From: Calliopsis andreniformis | Lineage: Eukaryota; Arthropoda; Insecta; Hymenoptera; Andrenidae | NCBI RefSeq assembly: GCF_051401765.1 | Contig: NW_027480494.1 | Span: 310,001 to 374,000, forward strand | DNA length: 64,000 nucleotides | Reading direction: 5' to 3' | Part shown: in pieces, positions 52,805-62,276 of the stretch | Layout: the number at the start of each line of letters is the position of its first letter | How positions within the stretch are numbered: the stretch's first letter is position 1 | Notes under the pieces: generated by a model | Databases searched by the model: none | What the model was told of the DNA's origin: nothing | Seen by the model: only the letters and a program-made list of their open reading frames with translations | Translations under genes and position numbers: made by a program

Positions 52805-55800
52805 ATGCGGAGCCAGAGCCACAGCAGCCGTGGGCATAGCCATAGCCTTAGCAGCCATAGCCATAACCATACCCATAGCAGCCATAGCCATAGCCATAGC
52901 AGCCATTGCAATGGCCATAGTAGCCAAAGCCGTAGGCATAGCAGCCATAGGCATAGCCATATCCATAGCAGCCATAGCCATAGCCATAGCAGACACAGCC
53001 ATAGCCATAGCCATAGCAGCCATAGCCATAGCCATAGCCATAGCAGCCATAGCCATAACCAAAGCAGCCATAGCCACAGCCATAGCACCCATAGCCATAG
53101 CCATAGCAGCCATAGCCATAGCCATAGCAGCCATAGCCATACCCACAGCAGCCATAGCCATAGCCATAGCAGTCATAGCCATAGCCATAGCCATGACAGC
53201 CATACCCATGGCCATAGTAGCCAAAGCCGTAGCCATAGCAGCCATAGCCATAGCCATATCCATAGCGGCCATAGCCATAGCCATAGCAGTCATAGCCATA
53301 GCCATAGCCATAGCAGCCATGGCCATTGCCATAGCCATAGCAGCCATAGCCATAGCCATAGCAGCCATAGCCATAGCCATAGCAGACATAGCCACAGCCA
53401 TAGCAGCCATAGCCATAGCCATAGCTGCCATAGGCATAGCCATACCCATAGCAGCCATAGACATAGCCATAGCAGTCATAGCCATAGCCATAGCCATAGC
53501 AGCCATAGCCATAGCCATAGCCATAGCAGCCATAGCCATAGCCATAGCAGCCATAGCAATAGCCATAGCAGCCATAACCACAACCATAGCAGCCATAGCC
53601 ATAGCCATAGCAGCCATAGCCATAGCCATAGCAGTTATAGCCATAGACATAGCCATAGCAGCCATAGCCATAGCCATAGCCATAGCAGACATAGCCATAG
53701 CCATAACAGCCATAGCCATAGCCAAACCCATAGCAGCTATAGCCATAGCCATAGCAGTCATGGCCATAGCCATAGACAAAGCAGCCATAGCCATAGCCAC
53801 AGCCATAGCAGCCATAGCCATAACAATAGCAGCCATAGCCATAGCCATAGCAGACATAACCACAGCCACAGCAGCCATAGCCATAGCCATAGCAGCCATA
53901 GCCATAGCCATAGCAGCCAGAGCCAGAGCCACAGCAGCCGTAGACATAGCCATAGCCTTAGGGGCCATAGACATAACCATAGCCATAGCAGCCATAGAAA
54001 TAGCCATAGCCGGCACAGCCATGGCCATTGTATCCAAAACCATAGCCATAGCAGCCATAGCCAAAGACATAGCCATAGCAGCCTTAGCCATAGCCATAGC
54101 CATAGCAGCCATAGCCATAGCCATAGCAGCCATACCAATGGCCATAGTAGCAAAAGCCGTAGCCATAGCAGCCATAGCCATAGCCATATCCATAGCGGCC
54201 ATAGCCATAGCCATAGCAGTCATAGCCATAGCCATAGCCATAGCAGCCATGGCCATAGCCATAGCCATAGCAGCCATAGCCATAGCCATAGCAGCCATAG
54301 CCATAGCCATAGCAGACATAACCACAGCCATAGCAGCCATAGTCATAGCCATAGCTGCCATAGGCATAGCCACACCCATAGCAGCCATAGACATAGCCAT
54401 AGCAGTCATAGCAATAGCCAAAGCCATAACAGCCATAGCCATAGCCATAGCCATAGCAGCCATAGCCATAGCCATAGCAGCCATAGCAATAGCCATAGCA
54501 GCCATAACCACAGCCATAGCAGCCATAGTCATAGCCATAGCAGCCATAGCCATACCCATAGCAGTTATAGCCATAGACATAGCCATAGCAGCCATAGCCA
54601 TAGCCATAGCCATAGCAGACATAGCCATAGCCATAGCAGCCATAGCCATAGCCAAACCCATAGCAGCCATAACCACAGCCATAGCAGCCATAGCCATAGC
54701 CATAGCAGCCATAGCCATAGCCATAGCAGTTATAGCCATAGACATAGCCATAGCAGCCATAGCCATAGCCATAGCCATAGCAGACATAGCGATAGCCGTA
54801 GCAGCCGTAGTCATAGCCATAGCCTTAGCAGCCATACACAGAACCATAGCCATAGCAGCCATAGCCATAGCCATAGCAGCCATAGTCACAGCCATAGCAG
54901 CCATAGCCACAGCCGTAGCAGCCATAGCCATAGCCATAGCAGCCATAACCATAGCCATAGCAGCCATAGCGATAGCCATAGCAGCCGTAGGCAGAGCCAT
55001 AGCAGCCATAGCTATATCCATAGTAGACACACACATAGCCACAGACATAGCAGCCATAATCATAGCCATAGCCATAGCAGCCAATGCCATAGCCATAGCC
55101 ATAGCAGCTGTAGCCACTGCCAAAGCGGCCATAGCCATAGCCATAGCAGCCATAGCAATAGCCATAGCAGCCATAACCACAGCCATAGCAGCCATAGCCA
55201 TAGCCATAGCAGCCATAGCCATAGCCATAGCAGTCATAGCCATAGACATAGCCATAGCAGCTATAGCCATAGCCATAGCCATAGCAGACATAGCCATAGC
55301 CATAGCAGCCATAGCCATAGCCATACCCATAGCAGCCATAGCCATAGCCATAGCAGACATAACCACAGCCATAGCAGCCATAGCCATAGCCATAGCTGCC
55401 ATAGGCATGGCCATAGTAGCCAAAGCCATAGCCATAGCAGCCATAGCCATAGACATAGCAGTCATAGCCATAGCCATAGCTATAGCCATAGCCATAGCAG
55501 CCATAGCCATAGCCGATGCAGCCATAGCCATAGCCATAGCAGCCATAGCCGTAGCCATAGCAGCCATAGCCATAGCCAATCCAGCCATAACCATAGCCAT
55601 AGCATCCATAGCGATAGCCATAGCAGCCGTAGGCAGAGCCATAGCAACCATAGCTATATCCATAGCAGACACACACATAGCCACAGCCATAGCAGCCATA
55701 ATCATAGCCATAGCCATAGCAGCCAATGCCATAGCCATAGCCATAGCAGCTGTAGCCATTGCCAAAGCGGCCATAGCCATAGCCACAGCAGCCTTAGCCA

Positions 55801-56035
55801 TAGCCATACCCATAGCAGACATAGCCATAGCCATAGCCATAGCAGCCTTGGCCGTAGCCATAGTCATAGCAGACATAGCCATAGCCATAGCCATAGCAGC
55901 CATAGCCATAGCCATAGCAGCCGTAGCCATAGCAGCCGCAGCCATAGCCATAGCCATAGCAGCCATTGCCATAGCCATTGCAGCCATAACCACAGCCATA
56001 GCAGCCATAGGCATATCCATAGCAGCGAGAGCTAG
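52805..56035 (+). other. Ser/His open frame (1,076 codons) opened by a rare ATG variant, judged non-coding
   Basis: The AGC CAT frame encodes Ser-His repeats. It is open over long stretches but almost never contains ATG. Here the usual AGC AGC CGG of this module (compare 8,06x, 37,57x and 63,04x) reads AGC ATG CGG, which creates a start. The frame ends at TAG 56033-56035, inside the module variant GAGAGCTAGAGCC. Related copies of that variant near 12,77x, 16,27x and 34,46x put the same TAG in this frame. The interval crosses unrelated higher-order modules, so it does not behave as a unit of selection. No domain is recognisable. Confidence 0.85.
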
Positions 56036-56671
56036 AGCCGCAGCAGCCGTAGAGATAGCCATATCCTTAGCAGCCATAGACATAACCATAGCCATAGCAG
56101 CCATAGCTATAGCCATAGCTGCCATAGCCATGGCGATAGTAGCCAAAGCCATAGCCATAGCAGCCATAGCCATAGACATAGACATAGCCATAGCAGCCAT
56201 AGCCATAGCCATAGCCATAGCCATAGCAGCCATAGCCATAGCCGTAGCAGCCATAGCCATAGCCATAGCAGCCATAGCAGCCATAGCGATAGCCATAGCA
56301 GTCATAGGCATACCCATAGCAGCCGGAGCCAGAGCCACAGCAGCCGTAGACATAGCCATAGCCTTAGCATTCATAGCCATAGCCATAGCCATAGCCGTAG
56401 CAGCCATAGCCATAGCCATAGCAGCCATAGCCATAACCATAGCAGCCATAGCCATAGCCAGAGCAGTCATAGCCACAGCCATAGCAGTCATGGCCATAGC
56501 CACAGCAGCCATAGCCATAGCCATAGCAGCCATAGCCATAGCCAGAGCTGTCATAGCCACAGCCATAGCAGTCATGGCCATAGCCACAGCAGCCATAGGC
56601 ATAGCCATACCCACAGCAGCCATAGCCATAGCCATAGCAGTCATAGCTATAGCCATAGCAGCCATAGCGAT
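54087..56671 (+). repeat. Right copy of the macro-duplication, second part
   Basis: This is the colinear partner of 14,310-16,915. The junction with the preceding part lies near 54,080, where CCTTAGCCATAGCC replaces the AAAGACATAG context. This is the inferred breakpoint at which the 4,968 bp corresponding to about 9,340-14,310 are missing. Confidence 0.82.
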
Positions 56672-58344
56672 AGCCATAGCAGCCATAGCCGTAGCCATAG
56701 CAGTCATAGCCATAGCCATAGCCATAACAGCCATAGCCATAGCAGCCATAGCCATAGCCATAGCCATAGCCGTAGCAGCCATAGCCATAGCCATAGCAGC
56801 CATAGCCATAGCCATAGCAGCCATAGCCATAGCCAGAGCAGTCATAGCCACAGCCATAGCAGTCATGGCCATAGCCACAGCAGCCATAGGCATAGCCATA
56901 CCCACAGCAGCCATACAAATAGCCATAGCAGGCATAGCTATGGCCATAGCCATAGCAGCCATAGCCATAGCCATAGCAGCCATAGCAATAGCCATAGCAG
57001 CCATAACCACAGCCATAGCAGCCATAGCCATAGCCATAGCAGCCATAGCCATAGCCATAGCAGCCAGAGCCAGAGCCACAGCAGCCGTAGACATAGCCAT
57101 AGCCTTGGCAGCCATAGACATAACCATGGCCATAGCAGCCATAGCCATAGCCATAGCAGCCATAGCCATAGCCATAGCAGCCGTAGCGATAGCCATAGCA
57201 GCCATAGGCATACCCATAGCAGCCGGAGCCAGAGCCACTGCAGCCGTAGACATAGCCATAGCCTTAGCAGGCATAGCCATAGCCATAGCCATAGCAGCCA
57301 TAGCCATAGCCATAGCAGCCATACCAATGGCCATAGTAGCCAAAGCCGTAGCCATAGCAGCCATAGCCATAGCCATATCCATAGCGGCCATAGCCATAGC
57401 CATAGCAGTCATAGCCATAGCCATAGCCATAGCAGCCATGGCCATAGCCATAGCCATAGCAGCCATAGCCATAGCCATAGCAGCCATAGCCATAGCCATA
57501 GCAGACATAGCCACAGCCATAGCAGCCATAGTCATAGCCATAGCTGCCATAGGCATAGCCATACCCATAGCAGCCACAGACATAGCCATAGCAGTCATAG
57601 CCATAGCCATAGCCATAACAGCCATAGCCATAGCCATAGCCATAGCAGCCATAGCCATAGCCATAGCAGCCATAGCAATAGCCATAGCAGCCATAACCAC
57701 AGCCATAGCAGCCATAGCCATAGCCATAGCAGCCATAGCCATAGCCATAGCAGTTATAGCCATAGACATAGCCATAGCAGCCATAGCCATAGCCATAGCC
57801 ATAGCAGACATAGCCATAGCCATAGCAGCCATAGCCATAGCCAAACCCATAGCAGCCATAACCACAGCCATAGCAGCCATAGCCATAGCCATAGCAGCCA
57901 TAGCCATAGCCATAGCAGTTATATCCATAGACATAGCCATAGCAGCCATAGCCATAGCCATAGCCATAGCAGACATAGCGATAGCCGTAGCAGCCGTAGT
58001 CATAGCCATAGCCTTAGCAGCCATACACAGTACCATAGCCATAGCAGCCATAGCCATAGCCATAGCAGCCATAGTCACAGCCATAGCAGCCATAGCCACA
58101 GCCGTAGCAGCCATAGCCATAGCCATAGCAGCCATAACCATAGCCATAGCAGCCATAGCGATAGCCATAGCAGCCGTAGGCAGAGCCATAGCAGCCATAG
58201 CTATATCCATAGTAGACACACACATAGCCACAGACATAGCAGCCATAATCATAGCCATAGCCATAGCAGCCAATGCCATAGCCATAGCCATAGCAGCTGT
58301 AGCCACTGCCAAAGCGGCCATAGCCATAGCCATAGCAGCCATAA

Positions 58345-59600
58345 CCACAGCCATACCAGCCATAGCCATAGCCATAGCAGCCATAGCCATAGCCATAGCA
58401 GCCAGAGCCAGAGCCACAGCAGCCGTAGACATAGCCATAGCCTTGGCAGCCATAGACATAACCATGGCCATAGCAGCCATAGCCATAGCCATAGCAGCCA
58501 TAGCCATAGCCATAGCAGCCGTAGCGTTAGCCATAGCAGCCATAGGCATACCCATAGCAGCCGGAGCCAGAGCCACTGCAGCCGTAGACATAGCCATAGC
58601 CTTAGCAGGCATAGCCATAGCCATAGCCATAGCAGCCATAGCCATAGCCATAGCAGCCATACCAATGGCCATAGTAGCCAAAGCCGTAGCCATAGCAGCC
58701 ATAGCCATAGCCATATCCATAGCGGCCATAGCCATAGCCATAGCAGTCATAGCCATAGCCATAGCCATAGCAGCCATGGCCATAGCCATAGCCATAGCAG
58801 CCATAGCCATAGCCATAGCAGCCATAGCCATAGCCATAGCAGACATAGCCACAGCCATAGCAGCCATAGTCATAGCCATAGCTGCCATAGGCATAGCCAT
58901 ACCCATAGCAGCCACAGACATAGCCATAGCAGTCATAGCCATCGCCATAGCCATAACAGCCATAGCCATAGCCATAGCCATAGCAGCCATAGCCATAGCC
59001 ATAGCAGCCATAGCAATAGCCATAGCAGCCATAACCACAGCCATAGCAGCCATAGCCATAGCCATAGCAGCCATAGCCATAGCCATAGCAGTTATAGCCA
59101 TAGACATAGCCATAGCAGCCATAGCCATAGCCATAGCCATAGCAGACATAGCCATAGCCATAGCAGCCATAGCCATAGCCAAACCCATAGCAGCCATAAC
59201 CACAGCCATAGCAGCCATAGCCATATCCATAGCAGCCATAGCCATAGCCATAGCAGTTATATCCACAGACATAGCCATAGCAGCCATAGCCACAGCCATA
59301 GCCATAGCAGACATAGCGATAGCTGTAGCAGCCGTAGTCATAGCCATAGCCTTAGCAGCCATACACAGTACCATAGCCATAGCAGCCATAGCCATAGCCA
59401 TAGCAGCCATAGTCACAGCCATAGCAGCCATAGCCACAGCCGTAGCAGCCATAGCCATAGCCATAGCAGCCATAACCATAGCCATAGCAGCCATAGCGAT
59501 AGCCATAGCAGCCGTAGGCAGAGCCATAGCAGCCATAGCTATATCCATAGTAGACACACACATAGCCACAGACATAGCAGCCATAACCATAGCCATAGCC
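58345..59600 (+). repeat. Dimer-level repeat inside the 1.34-kb array, copy 1
   Basis: Six private variants recur exactly 2,676 bp later: ATACCAGCC, GCGTTAGCC (58,524), CATCGCC (58,940), ATCCACAGAC (59,261), AGCTGTAGCAGCC (59,321) and CATAACCATAG (59,581). The intervening monomer lacks them, so amplification involved a two-monomer unit. Confidence 0.88.
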
Positions 59601-61020
59601 ATAGCAGCCAATGCCATAGCCATAGCCATAGCAGCCATAGCAATAGCCATAGCAGCCATAACCACAGCCATAGCAGCCATAGCCATAGCCATAGCAGCCA
59701 TAGCCATAGCCATAGCAGCCAGAGCCAGAGCCACAGCAGCCGTAGACATAGCCATAGCCTTGGCAGCCATAGACATAACCATGGCCATAGCAGCCATAGC
59801 CATAGCCATAGCAGCCATAGCCATAGCCATAGCAGCCGTAGCGATAGCCATAGCAGCCATAGGCATACCCATAGCAGCCGGAGCCAGAGCCACTGCAGCC
59901 GTAGACATAGCCATAGCCTTAGCAGGCATAGCCATAGCCATAGCCATAGCAGCCATAGCCATAGCCATAGCAGCCATACCAATGGCCATAGTAGCCAAAG
60001 CCGTAGCCATAGCAGCCATAGCCATAGCCATATCCATAGCGGCCATAGCCATAGCCATAGCAGTCATAGCCATAGCCATAGCCATAGCAGCCATGGCCAT
60101 AGCCATAGCCATAGCAGCCATAGCCATAGCCATAGCAGCCATAGCCATAGCCATAGCAGACATAGCCACAGCCATAGCAGCCATAGTCATAGCCATAGCT
60201 GCCATAGGCATAGCCATACCCATAGCAGCCACAGACATAGCCATAGCAGTCATAGCCATAGCCATAGCCATAACAGCCATAGCCATAGCCATAGCCATAG
60301 CAGCCATAGCCATAGCCATAGCAGCCATAGCAATAGCCATAGCAGCCATAACCACAGCCATAGCAGCCATAGCCATAGCCATAGCAGCCATAGCCATAGC
60401 CATAGCAGTTATAGCCATAGACATAGCCATAGCAGCCATAGCCATAGCCATAGCCATAGCAGACATAGCCATAGCCATAGCAGCCATAGCCATAGCCAAA
60501 CCCATAGCAGCCATAACCACAGCCATAGCAGCCATAGCCATAGCCATAGCAGCCATAGCCATAGCCATAGCAGTTATATCCATAGACATAGCCATAGCAG
60601 CCATAGCCATAGCCATAGCCATAGCAGACATAGCGATAGCCGTAGCAGCCGTAGTCATAGCCATAGCCTTAGCAGCCATACACAGTACCATAGCCATAGC
60701 AGCCATAGCCATAGCCATAGCAGCCATAGTCACAGCCATAGCAGCCATAGCCACAGCCGTAGCAGCCATAGCCATAGCCATAGCAGCCATAACCATAGCC
60801 ATAGCAGCCATAGCGATAGCCATAGCAGCCGTAGGCAGAGCCATAGCAGCCATAGCTATATCCATAGTAGACACACACATAGCCACAGACATAGCAGCCA
60901 TAATCATAGCCATAGCCATAGCAGCCAATGCCATAGCCATAGCCATAGCAGCTGTAGCCACTGCCAAAGCGGCCATAGCCATAGCCATAGCAGCCATAGC
61001 AATAGCCATAGCAGCCATAA

Positions 61021-62276
61021 CCACAGCCATACCAGCCATAGCCATAGCCATAGCAGCCATAGCCATAGCCATAGCAGCCAGAGCCAGAGCCACAGCAGCC
61101 GTAGACATAGCCATAGCCTTGGCAGCCATAGACATAACCATGGCCATAGCAGCCATAGCCATAGCCATAGCAGCCATAGCCATAGCCATAGCAGCCGTAG
61201 CGTTAGCCATAGCAGCCATAGGCATACCCATAGCAGCCGGAGCCAGAGCCACTGCAGCCGTAGACATAGCCATAGCCTTAGCAGGCATAGCCATAGCCAT
61301 AGCCATAGCAGCCATAGCCATAGCCATAGCAGCCATACCAATGGCCATAGTAGCCAAAGCCGTAGCCATAGCAGCCATAGCCATAGCCATATCCATAGCG
61401 GCCATAGCCATAGCCATAGCAGTCATAGCCATAGCCATAGCCATAGCAGCCATGGCCATAGCCATAGCCATAGCAGCCATAGCCATAGCCATAGCAGCCA
61501 TAGCCATAGCCATAGCAGACATAGCCACAGCCATAGCAGCCATAGTCATAGCCATAGCTGCCATAGGCATAGCCATACCCATAGCAGCCACAGACATAGC
61601 CATAGCAGTCATAGCCATCGCCATAGCCATAACAGCCATAGCCATAGCCATAGCCATAGCAGCCATAGCCATAGCCATAGCAGCCATAGCAATAGCCATA
61701 GCAGCCATAACCACAGCCATAGCAGCCATAGCCATAGCCATAGCAGCCATAGCCATAGCCATAGCAGTTATAGCCATAGACATAGCCATAGCAGCCATAG
61801 CCATAGCCATAGCCATAGCAGACATAGCCATAGCCATAGCAGCCATAGCCATAGCCAAACCCATAGCAGCCATAACCACAGCCATAGCAGCCATAGCCAT
61901 ATCCATAGCAGCCATAGCCATAGCCATAGCAGTTATATCCACAGACATAGCCATAGCAGCCATAGCCACAGCCATAGCCATAGCAGACATAGCGATAGCT
62001 GTAGCAGCCGTAGTCATAGCCATAGCCTTAGCAGCCATACACAGTACCATAGCCATAGCAGCCATAGCCATAGCCATAGCAGCCATAGTCACAGCCATAG
62101 CAGCCATAGCCACAGCCGTAGCAGCCATAGCCATAGCCATAGCAGCCATAACCATAGCCATAGCAGCCATAGCGATAGCCATAGCAGCCGTAGGCAGAGC
62201 CATAGCAGCCATAGCTATATCCATAGTAGACACACACATAGCCACAGACATAGCAGCCATAACCATAGCCATAGCC
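61021..62276 (+). repeat. Dimer-level repeat inside the 1.34-kb array, copy 2
   Basis: This copy carries the same six private variants: ATACCAGCC near 61,027, GCGTTAGCC at 61,200, CATCGCC at 61,616, ATCCACAGAC at 61,937, AGCTGTAGCAGCC at 61,997 and CATAACCATAG at 62,257. All lie at offset 2,676. Confidence 0.88.

Larger units (their letters stand above)
46021..54085 (+). repeat. Right copy of the macro-duplication, first part (pairs with 961-9,340)
   Basis: This segment is colinear with the left end of the window. The first 795 bp (to about 46,816) match 961-1,756 almost base for base at offset 45,060. One visible difference is AATCATACCC near 46,275 against AATCATAGCC near 1,215. A 105-bp segment near 46,82x-46,92x is absent on the left. 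The stretch 47.6-48.7 kb also matches 38.5-39.7 kb at offset 9,081, so this module exists in at least three places. After 54,085 colinearity resumes with 14,310 onward, skipping 4,968 bp of the left copy. Confidence 0.85.
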
